Part shown: one piece after another, positions 6,871-14,966 of the stretch
Numbering within the stretch: position 1 is the first letter of the stretch
How the letters are laid out: each line of letters opens with the position of its first letter
NCBI RefSeq assembly: GCF_044068515.1
Contig: NZ_JBIPKI010000005.1
Location: 1 to 64,000 of the forward strand
DNA: 64,000 nucleotides
Reading direction: 5' to 3'
Source: Desulfurivibrio sp044068515
GTDB taxonomy: Bacteria; Desulfobacterota; Desulfobulbia; Desulfobulbales; Desulfurivibrionaceae
Program-made: the position numbers and the translations under genes
The notes under the pieces: model-generated
The model's input: only the letters and a program-made list of their open reading frames with translations
Told to the model about the DNA's origin: nothing
Databases searched by the model: none

Positions 6871-8598
6871 ATGCCGATTCATAACGCGGATGTGGCCGCC
6901 ATTTTCGACCGGGTTGCCGACTTCCTGGAGATCGCCGCCGCCAATCCCTTCCGGATTAGGGCCTACCGCAACGCCGCCCGGACCATAGCGGATCTGCCCC
7001 AGAGTGTGGCCGGGATGGTGGCGGCGGAGGAAGATCTATCCCGGTTGCCGGGGATCGGTCACGATCTGGCGGAAAAAATCGCCGAAATTGTAGCCACCGG
7101 AAGCCTCGGGATGCTCGACGAGCTTACCCGGGAGCTGCCGGCCGAGTTGACCGACCTGTTGCAGGTGGCCCAGCTCGGTCCCAAGCGAGTGGCGATCCTC
7201 TACCGCCAGCTCGGCATCAGCAATCTGGCCGAACTGGCCGCCGCTGCCCGGGGGCAGAAAATTCGCCGACTCAAAGGGTTCGGGGAGAAAACCGAAAACA
7301 AAATACTGGAGGAACTGCAATGGCGCCACCGGGAGCAGGGCAGGATCAAGCTCATCCGGGCCGAGCAGGTGGCCGAACCCTTGCTGGCCTATCTGGCCGC
7401 GGTGCCGGGGGTGACGCGGGCGGTGGCGGCCGGCAGCTATCGCCGGCGCCGGGAAACGGTGGGTGATCTCGATATCCTGGTGACCTGCCGCCCGGCCAGC
7501 CCGGTGATGGAGCGGATGGTCGCCTACGAGGATGTCGCCGCGGTGATCGGCCGGGGCGACACCAAGTCGACGGTGCGCCTGCGGGACGGGTTGCAGGTCG
7601 ATCTGCGGGTCGTGCCAGATGAGTGCTACGGGGCGGCCCTGCATCATTTCACCGGTTCCAAGGAGCATAACGTCGCGGTGCGCAAGATCGCGGTCCAAAA
7701 GGGGCTGAAGATCAACGAGTACGGTGTCTTCGGGGGCGAGGACCAGCAACGGCGCCTGGCCGGTGCCAGCGAGGAGGAGGTGCTGGCCGCCATCGGACTC
7801 CCTTTCATCGAGCCGGAACTGCGCGAAAACCAGGGGGAAATCGAGGCGGCCCGGAGCGGCCGGCTGCCCGAGCTCATCGTTGCCGACGATATCCGGGGCG
7901 ATCTCCATGTCCATACCACGGCCACCGACGGCCGCGCCTCCCTGGGGGAAATGGTCGCGGCGGCCCGTGAGCTGGGTTACGAATATCTGGCCATCACCGA
8001 ACACAGCCGGGCCATCGCGGTGGCCCATGGTTTCGACCGCCGGAGACTGGAACAACAGCTGGACGAAATCGATCAACTTGCCGATGAATATCCGGGCTTT
8101 CGGATCATTAAGGGCATCGAGGTGGATATCCTCAGCGACGGTTCCCTGGACCTGCCTGACACGGTGCTCAAAAAGCTCGACCTCACCGTCTGCTCGATCC
8201 ATTCCGGCTTCAATCTGCCGGCGGCCCGGCAGACCGAACGGATGATCCGGGCCATGGATAACCCCCATTGCCGGATCATCGGCCATCCCACCGGGCGGCT
8301 GATCAACGAGCGGGCCCCCTACGGGGTGGACATGGAGCAAGTCATGGCAGCCGCCCGGGAGCGGGGCTGTTTTCTCGAACTGAACGCCAATCCCGATCGC
8401 CTTGACTTGACCGATCATCATTGTCGCCTGGCTAAAGAAATGGGAGTCAAGGTCGCCATTTCCACCGACGCCCACTCGGTTGCCGGGTTGGCCAACATCA
8501 AGTACGGCCTTGATCAGGCTCGCCGGGGCTGGTTGAGCCGGGATGATGTCCTCAATACCCGCCCGGTTGCAGAGTTGCTGCAACTCTTGCGAAGATAA
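6871..8598 (+). CDS. polX: DNA polymerase/3'-5' exonuclease PolX
   Basis: A 575-residue protein, full length for bacterial PolX. The N-terminal helix-hairpin-helix region includes LSRLPGIGHDLAEKI (about residue 52) and IRRLKGFGEKTENKI. The nucleotidyltransferase motif GDLDILV (about residue 197) supplies two catalytic Asp, and VDLRVV near residue 251 supplies the third. The PHP phosphoesterase domain starts at GDLHVHTTATDG (about residue 344), followed by TEHS, HSGF, GHPTGR, LELNANP and STDAHS metal-binding motifs. It should fill short gaps in base-excision repair and trim 3' ends. It follows the primase and TIM-barrel genes on the same strand, so a joint repair role is plausible. Confidence 0.92.
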   Translation: MPIHNADVAAIFDRVADFLEIAAANPFRIRAYRNAARTIADLPQSVAGMVAAEEDLSRLPGIGHDLAEKIAEIVATGSLGMLDELTRELPAELTDLLQVAQLGPKRVAILYRQLGISNLAELAAAARGQKIRRLKGFGEKTENKILEELQWRHREQGRIKLIRAEQVAEPLLAYLAAVPGVTRAVAAGSYRRRRETVGDLDILVTCRPASPVMERMVAYEDVAAVIGRGDTKSTVRLRDGLQVDLRVVPDECYGAALHHFTGSKEHNVAVRKIAVQKGLKINEYGVFGGEDQQRRLAGASEEEVLAAIGLPFIEPELRENQGEIEAARSGRLPELIVADDIRGDLHVHTTATDGRASLGEMVAAARELGYEYLAITEHSRAIAVAHGFDRRRLEQQLDEIDQLADEYPGFRIIKGIEVDILSDGSLDLPDTVLKKLDLTVCSIHSGFNLPAARQTERMIRAMDNPHCRIIGHPTGRLINERAPYGVDMEQVMAAARERGCFLELNANPDRLDLTDHHCRLAKEMGVKVAISTDAHSVAGLANIKYGLDQARRGWLSRDDVLNTRPVAELLQLLRR

Positions 8599-8655
8599 CC
8601 CCAGAGGGATGCCGCGCTGTTGTCCGGCTCCCTTTTGTTCCGCCAGGAGTAAGAT

Positions 8656-9597
8656 ATGGCCCAGGATATTCTCACCGTTACCCTTAATCCCGCCTTGGAT
8701 CTTGCCACCGCCACCGAAAAACTGACGGCCGGCCCGAAGCTCCGTTGCTCGGCGCCCCGCTTTGATCCCGGGGGAGGCGGGCTCAACGTGTCGCGGGTGA
8801 TCGCCGAATTGGGCGGTCACAGCAAGGCCTGGACGGTTCTGGGCGGCAGCTTGGGCAGCATGTGCCAGGATCTGCTGCGGAGCGAGGATATCGCCTTCAC
8901 CTTCATGGAGGGCCCGGGCATGACCCGCTTGTCGGTCAGTGTCACCGAGGAGGTGAGCGGCGACCAGTATCGCTTCGTCCTGCCGGGCCCGGAGTTCGGG
9001 GCCGCGGATGGTGAGCGAGCCCTGGAGAGCATCGAGCGGGCTCTTTCCGGGCCGGGCCTGGTCGTGGTGTCGGGCAGTATGCCGCCGGGGCTGCCGGCCT
9101 CCTTCATGGGCCGGTTGGCCGGCCGGGTGAGCGCGGCCGGGGCCCGGCTGATCCTTGACAGTTCCGGGGCCCCGTTGCAGGCGGCCCTGGACGAAGGGGT
9201 TTTTCTGGTCAAACCCAATCTCCGGGAGGCCCAGATCCTGGCCGGGCGCGATCTGCCGGACACGGAGGCCCGGCTGGTCTTCGCCGGTGAGCTGATCGAC
9301 CGGGGCGCGGCCGAGGTGGTGGTGATCAGCCTGGGTGGCGAGGGCGCTTTGGTCGTCGGCAAGGATCTGCGGTTGCTCCTGCGAGTGCCTCCGGTGGAGG
9401 TCAAAAGTGCTGTGGGGGCCGGGGACAGCACCGTCGGCGGCCTCACTCTGGGGCTGGCGCGAGGAGCAACCCTCGAGGAGGCCGCCCTGCTCGGCCTGGC
9501 CGCCGGCACCGCCGCCGTCTCCACCGTGGCCACCGCCCTTTGTCAGCGTGAGGATGTGCAACGGCTGCTGGATCAGATCCGGGTGGAGCGGCTTTAA
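8656..9597 (+). CDS. pfkB: 6-phosphofructokinase 2 / 1-phosphofructokinase family sugar kinase
   Basis: A 313-residue PfkB-family kinase. The N-terminus (VTLNPALD...KLRCSAPRFDPGGGG) closely follows E. coli PfkB, including the GGGG substrate-binding run near residue 38. VKPNLREAQILAG and the ATP/anion-hole motif GAGDSTVGG (about residue 254, with the catalytic Asp) are present. It should phosphorylate fructose 6-phosphate, though a tagatose 6-phosphate or fructose 1-phosphate kinase has the same fold. An AGGAGTAAG ribosome site precedes the ATG. Confidence 0.82.
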   Translation: MAQDILTVTLNPALDLATATEKLTAGPKLRCSAPRFDPGGGGLNVSRVIAELGGHSKAWTVLGGSLGSMCQDLLRSEDIAFTFMEGPGMTRLSVSVTEEVSGDQYRFVLPGPEFGAADGERALESIERALSGPGLVVVSGSMPPGLPASFMGRLAGRVSAAGARLILDSSGAPLQAALDEGVFLVKPNLREAQILAGRDLPDTEARLVFAGELIDRGAAEVVVISLGGEGALVVGKDLRLLLRVPPVEVKSAVGAGDSTVGGLTLGLARGATLEEAALLGLAAGTAAVSTVATALCQREDVQRLLDQIRVERL

Positions 9598-9687
9598 TGA
9601 TCCTTCAGGCCGAGTTGTCGCCCATCGTGCCCACCGTCGAATCTGGTTGATATCTGTAATCTAACCCTTGCAGAAAGGAGGAAAGCC

Positions 9688-10116
9688 ATGGGATTCAAAG
9701 ACGATGTCAAAAATGCCGTCAACTGGGACGTCCCCGGGGTTGCCCCGACCGATACCCTGCGGGTCGCCATGCAGATCATGACCGACCACCGGCTCTCGGC
9801 CCTTGTTGTGCGGCGGGACGGCGAGGTGGCGGGAGTGGTGACCGATATGGATATTGTAACCAGCATTGGCGGTCAGGAAGATCTTGACGGCAAGCAGGTA
9901 GCCGACATCATGACCGGCTGTCAACTGATTACCGGCAAGTCGGCCAAAATTCCCTGTGTTCAACTTGCTTCCGGCCACAGCGTGAAATTGGCCCTGGATG
10001 TTATGAAGCAGGGCGGCATTCGCAACCTGGTGGTTGCGGGCGAAGACGATAAACCCGTGGCGGTGGTTTCAGCCCTGGATCTCTTCCGCCGGCTGCTGGA
10101 ACCGGATCGGTCGTGA
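9688..10116 (+). CDS. CBS-domain pair protein
   Basis: A 142-residue protein built of two CBS motifs only. The first covers about residues 11-70 (PTDTLRVAMQIMTDHRLSALVV...GVVTDMDIV) and the second about residues 73-138 (DIMTGCQL...SVKLALDVMKQGGIRNLVV...VVSALDLFR). Such proteins bind adenine nucleotides and act as energy sensors; no output domain is present. A strong AAAGGAGG site lies upstream of the ATG. Confidence 0.85.
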   Translation: MGFKDDVKNAVNWDVPGVAPTDTLRVAMQIMTDHRLSALVVRRDGEVAGVVTDMDIVTSIGGQEDLDGKQVADIMTGCQLITGKSAKIPCVQLASGHSVKLALDVMKQGGIRNLVVAGEDDKPVAVVSALDLFRRLLEPDRS

Positions 10117-10225
10117 TCGCGATATGCGCCCCACCGCGGCATAGCTGCCGGCTCCGCCCGCAGTTTGAGCATCCGCCGTTAAAGCAGGCCAATTACGGCC
10201 GCAACCGAACCAAGAGGAGGACACC

Positions 10226-10681
10226 ATGAAAAAGCTGTTGGGCAGTGCGATTTTTTTGAGCTGGACCTGGATTTTTATTGTGGTTGCTGGCGCCGGCTCC
10301 ATAAGCCCGGTCAATGTCGATGCCGATGGAGTGGCCCTCAGGGGCTATGACCCGGTGGCTTATTTCACCATCGGCAGCCCGGTAAAAGGGCAGCCGGAAC
10401 TGGTGCATGAATGGCAGGGGGCCAAATGGCATTTTTCCAGCCAGGAACACCTGGCCATGTTCCAGGAAAATCCGGCCAGATATGCTCCCCAGTATGGCGG
10501 CTACTGAGCCCTGGCCGTTAGCCGTGGGTCCACGGCAGACAGCGACCCGGAAAGCTGGGCCATTGTTGAGGGCAAACTTTATCTCAACCGGGACCGGGAG
10601 ATTCAGGAAATCTGGAACCAGGATCGGGCGGGGCATATTGAAAAAGCCGATCGCAACTGGCCCCAACTGCTGGGCAAGTAG
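10226..10681 (+). CDS. YHS-domain protein with in-frame UGA, predicted selenoprotein (Sec at residue 94)
   Basis: The frame from ATG 10226 (AGGAGG upstream) runs through TGA at 10505-10507 and ends at TAG 10679-10681, giving 151 residues. Before the TGA: a signal peptide, then the YHS core (VALRGYDPVAYFT...WHFSSQEHLAMFQENPARYAPQYGGY). After it, 57 residues (ALAVSRGSTADSDPESWAIV...EKADRNWPQLLGK) match the normal C-terminus of this family, which usually reads GGYCAYAVS. UGA therefore stands where Cys is expected. A hairpin with a GGTC loop follows at SECIS distance. The protein is probably exported and metal-binding. Alternatives are a recent nonsense mutation or a sequencing error (TGC to TGA). 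Selenocysteine genes are not in this window. Confidence 0.78.
10505..10536 (+). promoter_or_regulatory. Candidate bacterial SECIS element after the UGA codon
   Basis: From the UGA at 10505, the segment 10521-10536 reads GCCGTGGGTCCACGGC: a perfect six-base-pair stem with loop GGTC. The loop lies 20-23 bases after the UGA. In the E. coli fdhF SECIS, the loop GGUC that SelB binds lies 19-22 bases after the UGA. The lower stem would need the bases between the UGA and 10520 to pair with 10537 onward (for example with cagacagcgacccgg), which I did not compute. Confidence 0.65.
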
Positions 10682-10718
10682 TTCTTCCCCGAAGGCAAAA
10701 CATCCGGGCGGCGCGGGG

Positions 10719-11573
10719 TCAGCTGGTCATCAGGCCGCGCAGGACCGCCAGGTTTTCAATATCCTCGCGGAGGTCCGGGCCTTTGTCGGTTTCCAGCACC
10801 ATGGGATGGCGGCGGAAACGGGGGTCGTTCATCAGCAGGCCAAAGCCTGCCCGGCCGATTTCGCCCTGGCCGATGTGGGTATGGCGGTCCACCCGGCTGC
10901 CCAGAGGTTTCAGGGCGTCGTTGAGATGGAAAAAATGGAGCCGCTCCAGGCCGATGATCCGGTCCAGCTCCGCGAAGGTTTTCCGGTAGGCTTGCGGGGT
11001 GCGGAGGTCGTAGCCGGCGGCGAAGGCGTGGCAGGTATCGAAACAGATCCCGAAGCGTTGCGGCTGCCGGCAAGCGGCGATAATTGCCGCCAGTTCCTCG
11101 AAGCTGCGGCCCAGGTTGGTGCCCTGACCGGCGGTGTTTTCCAGCAGGATCGTCACCCGGTTGGCCTTGCCGGCCTCCTCCAAAACGGTGTCGAGGTTGC
11201 GGCTGCACCGGGCAAGGCCCGCCTTCGTCCCCTGGCCCAGGTGAGAGCCGGGATGCATGATCAGCCAGGGGATCTCCAGGATCCGGCAACGTTCCAGCTC
11301 GGCGACCAGGGCCGCGATGGAGCGCTCCTCGGTTTCCGGTTTGTTGCCGGCCAGGTTGATCAGGTAAGAGTTATGGGCGGCCACCGGCGGCTCTCCGGCC
11401 GCCTGCCAGGCCGCCCGGAACGCGGCGGCCTCCTCCTCGCTGACCGGGGCCGCCTGCCACTGCCGCTGGTTGCGGGTAAAGATCTGCAGGGCTTCGCCTC
11501 CCACCTTGCTAAGATGGTCAAAGGCATGGTGGAGGCCGCCGGCCACCGACATGTGCGCTCCCAGCAAAGGCAT
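10719..11573 (-). CDS. nfo: Endonuclease IV (deoxyribonuclease IV)
   Basis: A 284-residue protein, the normal length for Nfo. It has the zinc-site motifs GAHMSVAGG, MHPGSHLGQG, LLENTAGQGTNLG, CFDTCHAFAAGYD, FFHLNDALKPLGSRVDRHTH and GQGEIG in the correct order. It cuts DNA on the 5' side of abasic sites in base-excision repair. It is transcribed in the same direction as sbcC, sbcD and the pyruvate-kinase-like gene, 48 bp after the sbcC stop, so it probably belongs to the same repair operon. Confidence 0.96.
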   Translation of the reverse strand: MPLLGAHMSVAGGLHHAFDHLSKVGGEALQIFTRNQRQWQAAPVSEEEAAAFRAAWQAAGEPPVAAHNSYLINLAGNKPETEERSIAALVAELERCRILEIPWLIMHPGSHLGQGTKAGLARCSRNLDTVLEEAGKANRVTILLENTAGQGTNLGRSFEELAAIIAACRQPQRFGICFDTCHAFAAGYDLRTPQAYRKTFAELDRIIGLERLHFFHLNDALKPLGSRVDRHTHIGQGEIGRAGFGLLMNDPRFRRHPMVLETDKGPDLREDIENLAVLRGLMTS

Positions 11574-11621
11574 GCTTTTTCCTCCTGAAGGTTTTCCCTG
11601 GCCTTGGCCGGTTGTTTTCCA

Positions 11622-14600
11622 TTAGGTAGCTGAACCGGGCGCCGGGCTGTTATTATGCGGGGGATCGGCGCTTGTCGCGGCGGTGGTTTGGGCAGCGACG
11701 CGCCCGCAGCCCGGCCCGCTGATAATGCTGCGTCCCCCCGTTTGGGGGATGACCCGGATCCGGGTGGCGATGCGCTCCTTAAGGGCCGGGACGTGGGAAA
11801 TCACCCCGATCAGCTTGCCGTCCTGGCGCAGGCCGGCCAAGGTTTCCAGGGCGGTTTCCAGGGCATCGTCGTCCAGGGTGCCGAAACCCTCGTCGAGGAA
11901 CAGGGAGTCCACCCGGACGTTGCGGCTGGCCATCCGGGAAAGGCCCAGGGCCAGGGCCAGGCTGACGATAAAACTCTCGCCGCCGGAGAGGTTCTTGGTC
12001 GAGCGGATTTCCCCCGCCTGGTAGTTGTCGATCACGTTAAGTTCCAGGGGCTGACCCTCGTCGCGCAGCAACAGGTAGCGATCGGTCATTTTTTGCAGCT
12101 GGCGATTGGCATGGCCGATCATCATTTCAAAGGTAAGGCCCTGGGCGAAATTGCGGTATTTTTTGCCGTCGGCCGAGCCGATCAGCTCATGCAGCAGGTT
12201 CCAGCGTTCGCATTCCCGCTGCTGGGCGACCAGGGCCTGAAGGCGCTCCCGCTGCCGTTCGCGCAAGCGCTGGTTGTCCCGCAACTGCTGGCCGATGGCG
12301 CCGATCTCCTGCTGGAGTTGCCGCAGGCTTTGCCGGCCCTGGTCCTGTTGCCGCTCCAGCTCGGCGCGGGGCAACTCGCTGAGCTTTCTGGCCCGTTGAA
12401 CGGCCAGTTGGGCGGTCTGGTCATGTTCCGCGGCGGCCAGGATGCTTTCCGCGCTGGCCTGTTGTTGGGCCTGCCGGCGCAATTGCTGGCGCTGTTCTTC
12501 CGGCAGGCAGGCCTCCCGATAGTCCGTTTCAGCGCCAAAGCCGGCGGCGGCCAAACGGGCCCGCCAGGCCGTTTCGGCCGGCTGGAGGAGAGCGCTCCGG
12601 TCGGCCAGGGCCTGTTCCAGCTCCTTGCCCCGGCTTAGGAGCTGGTCCCGTTCCCGGGCGGCGGTTTCAAGAACCTGGCGGGCGGCGGCGATATCCTGCT
12701 CCGCCCTCTCAAGGGCGGTGGCCAGGCGTTCCTCTACCCGGTCCGGATCCTGCTCGGCGCAGAGCTGGAGACGCTCCCGGGCCAATTGGTCCCGTTCGGC
12801 CTGGAGGGCGGCCAGTGATTGGCGTAGCCTTTGCAATTCGGCCGTGGTCCGGGCAAGCTCTTCATCTTGATGGCCAACCCGCAGTTGCCAGGCGGCAATT
12901 CGTCCCTCCAGGGCCGCAGTTTCCTTTTGCCGGTCCAGCCATTGGCGGCGGCGGGCGCTCAGCTGGTCCCGGACCCGCTCCCGGTTAGCCGGGGTAAGTT
13001 CCCGGATGCCGTAAGGGGCCACCTCGACCAACAGCTCGTCCTGCCGCTGCCGGAGCCGGTTGGCCAGCTCGGTGGCTTCCCGCTCCAACCTGGTCAGGGT
13101 TCGGGTGGCCGAATCGTGCCGGTGGCCGGCGGCCTGGCTCTCCCATTCAACCCGGCTGGCGGCGGCCTGGCTTTGGGCCAGCGCTTCACCCAGCCGGGTC
13201 AGCTCGCTTTCCAGTTCTTCGGCGGCCTGGACCAGGTTGGTCACCTGGGTAAGTTCGCCATTGAGTTCAGGGTCGGGGGCCGGGATGTTCCCGCTGGTGA
13301 AGGGATGTTCCCGGGCTCCGCAGAGCGGGCAGGGTTCCTGGTCTCCCAGTTGGCCGCGGGCTTGGGCCAGGGACTGGGTCGCGGCGCTGAATTTTTCCTG
13401 GCCCAGCACTTTTTCCCGCAGGTCCAGCAGCCGGCGGCGCCAGGCGGGCAGAGCCCGGCCGGCCAGCAGTCGTTCGAGTTCTTGCCGCTTACGGGCCAAG
13501 GCCTTTTGCTGGGTCGCGAGCTGTTTTTGCCGGATCCGCAGGTCGTTGTCCCGCTGGTGGAGATCCTGCCTGGTCTCCCGGGCCAGCTTTTCGGCTGCCG
13601 CCAGTTCCGCCTTTTTGCCGCTAAGTTGCTGCTCCACTTCTCCGAGCGCCGTGCATCGGGCCTCAATGCCGGCCAGGTGCTCGACCAGGCCCTCGTCGGC
13701 CCGGGCCTTTAGCTGCTGTTGCCGGCATTGGGCCAGGGCCTGCTGCTCGCCGGCGAGAAGCCGCGCGGCTTCGGTGCGCCGCTTTTTCAGCTCGGCCAGG
13801 GTTTTTTCCCGGGCGCCGATCTCTTCGGTACCGGCTTTAAGCGGCCGGTCCTTTTCGGCGATCTTGATATCAAGTTCGCGGGCCTGGCGGATCAGCGGCA
13901 GGGCCTCTTTCTGGGCCGCCTTGCGGCCGGCCAGGTTTGTCCGGGCCCGCTCAAGGTCCGAGCCGGCCTGCTTCAGGGCCGCTTCCCGGGCGGGCAGGGC
14001 CTGGCGGGCGGCGGCCAGGTTTTGCCGGTCCGCTTGCTGGGCTTGGCGCAGGGCGGCCAGGGCGCCATATTCGCCGCTCAGCTCCAGGGCCCGGTCGGCC
14101 CGTTCCAGCTTGGCAAGGTCCGGGGCCAAGGTCTGCCGGCGGCTGAGCAGTTCCTCTTTTTGGGTGGCGATCCGGGCCAGCTCCTGCTCAAGCCGGGTCA
14201 TGGCGTCGAGCCAGCTCAGGGCGTCGCTGGCGGTTTTGATCCGTTGGTTGAGCTCGACTTCCCGGTTGGTTTTTTCGGCCAGGCCGGTCTGCAGTTGCTC
14301 CTCCTCCTCGGCGCTCAGCAGGCGCAGGCCGGCCAGTTCGGCTTCCAGGGCTTCGAGCTTCTTGCGTTCCGCTCCCCGGCGCTCAAAGATCCGAATGGAA
14401 ATCCGGCTGTAGATTTCGGTGCCGGTGATTTGTTCGAGGATCGGCGCCCGTTCATCGGGGGCGGCCTGGAGAAAAGCGGCGAAGCCCCCCTGGGCCAGGA
14501 GCATGGACCGGGTGAAGCGGTCGAAATCCATGCCGGTGGTGGTTTCAACGGCGGCGGCGACTTCCCGCAGCTTGCTGGCGATGATGCGGCCCGAAGCGGC

Positions 14601-14954
14601 GGCGGCGATTTCATGTTTGGGCGCCTGCAGTTCGCCGTCGGGCTTTTTCCGGGCCCGGTGCTGGCTCCAGTGGCAGCGGAACCGGCCGGCCTGGGTGGCG
14701 AAGGTCACCTGGGCGAAACATTCTCCGGTCTGGCGGGACATGATCTCGTTGCCGCCCTGGTTGATCCGGGCCAGGCGGGGAGTGCGGCCATACAGGGCCA
14801 GGCAGATGGCGTCGAGAATGGTGGTCTTGCCGGCTCCGGTGGGGCCGGTGATGGCGAAGATACCGTCGGCGCTGAAATCCGGGTGGGTCAGGTCGATTTG
14901 CCACTCGCCGACCAGGGAGTTGAGATTCTTGAAGCGCACCTGCAGGATTCGCAT
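11622..14954 (-). CDS. sbcC: Exonuclease SbcC (ATPase subunit of SbcCD)
   Basis: A 1110-residue SMC-like protein. Walker A is AITGPTGAGKTTILDAI near residue 36. Two very long coiled coils flank a zinc-hook motif CPLCGAREHPF (about residue 543). The signature LSGGESFIVSLALALGLS and Walker B SLFLDEGFGTLD are near the C-terminus. With SbcD it makes the nuclease that opens hairpins and processes protein-blocked DNA ends. It lies 12 bp after sbcD. A genome with many long palindromes, as seen here, would present this enzyme with its classical substrate. Confidence 0.95.
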   Translation of the reverse strand: MRILQVRFKNLNSLVGEWQIDLTHPDFSADGIFAITGPTGAGKTTILDAICLALYGRTPRLARINQGGNEIMSRQTGECFAQVTFATQAGRFRCHWSQHRARKKPDGELQAPKHEIAAAASGRIIASKLREVAAAVETTTGMDFDRFTRSMLLAQGGFAAFLQAAPDERAPILEQITGTEIYSRISIRIFERRGAERKKLEALEAELAGLRLLSAEEEEQLQTGLAEKTNREVELNQRIKTASDALSWLDAMTRLEQELARIATQKEELLSRRQTLAPDLAKLERADRALELSGEYGALAALRQAQQADRQNLAAARQALPAREAALKQAGSDLERARTNLAGRKAAQKEALPLIRQARELDIKIAEKDRPLKAGTEEIGAREKTLAELKKRRTEAARLLAGEQQALAQCRQQQLKARADEGLVEHLAGIEARCTALGEVEQQLSGKKAELAAAEKLARETRQDLHQRDNDLRIRQKQLATQQKALARKRQELERLLAGRALPAWRRRLLDLREKVLGQEKFSAATQSLAQARGQLGDQEPCPLCGAREHPFTSGNIPAPDPELNGELTQVTNLVQAAEELESELTRLGEALAQSQAAASRVEWESQAAGHRHDSATRTLTRLEREATELANRLRQRQDELLVEVAPYGIRELTPANRERVRDQLSARRRQWLDRQKETAALEGRIAAWQLRVGHQDEELARTTAELQRLRQSLAALQAERDQLARERLQLCAEQDPDRVEERLATALERAEQDIAAARQVLETAARERDQLLSRGKELEQALADRSALLQPAETAWRARLAAAGFGAETDYREACLPEEQRQQLRRQAQQQASAESILAAAEHDQTAQLAVQRARKLSELPRAELERQQDQGRQSLRQLQQEIGAIGQQLRDNQRLRERQRERLQALVAQQRECERWNLLHELIGSADGKKYRNFAQGLTFEMMIGHANRQLQKMTDRYLLLRDEGQPLELNVIDNYQAGEIRSTKNLSGGESFIVSLALALGLSRMASRNVRVDSLFLDEGFGTLDDDALETALETLAGLRQDGKLIGVISHVPALKERIATRIRVIPQTGGRSIISGPGCGRVAAQTTAATSADPPHNNSPAPGSAT

Positions 14955-14966
14955 GATTCCTTATCC

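Noticed and set aside
7036..9561. 841-codon open frame on the minus strand
   Set aside because: It is antisense to polX and pfkB, with composition typical of a high-GC shadow frame (Gly, Pro, Gln, His rich) and no recognisable domain.
10505..10507. TGA as the true end of a 93-residue YHS protein or as a pseudogene stop
   Set aside because: The frame after it keeps the family's C-terminal sequence for 57 residues without decay, and a SECIS-like hairpin follows; termination alone does not explain this. The possibility remains noted in the feature.
10407..11588. Long plus-strand frame (393 codons) overlapping the end of the YHS gene
   Set aside because: It is mostly antisense to nfo and in a different frame from the YHS domain; no domain is recognised.
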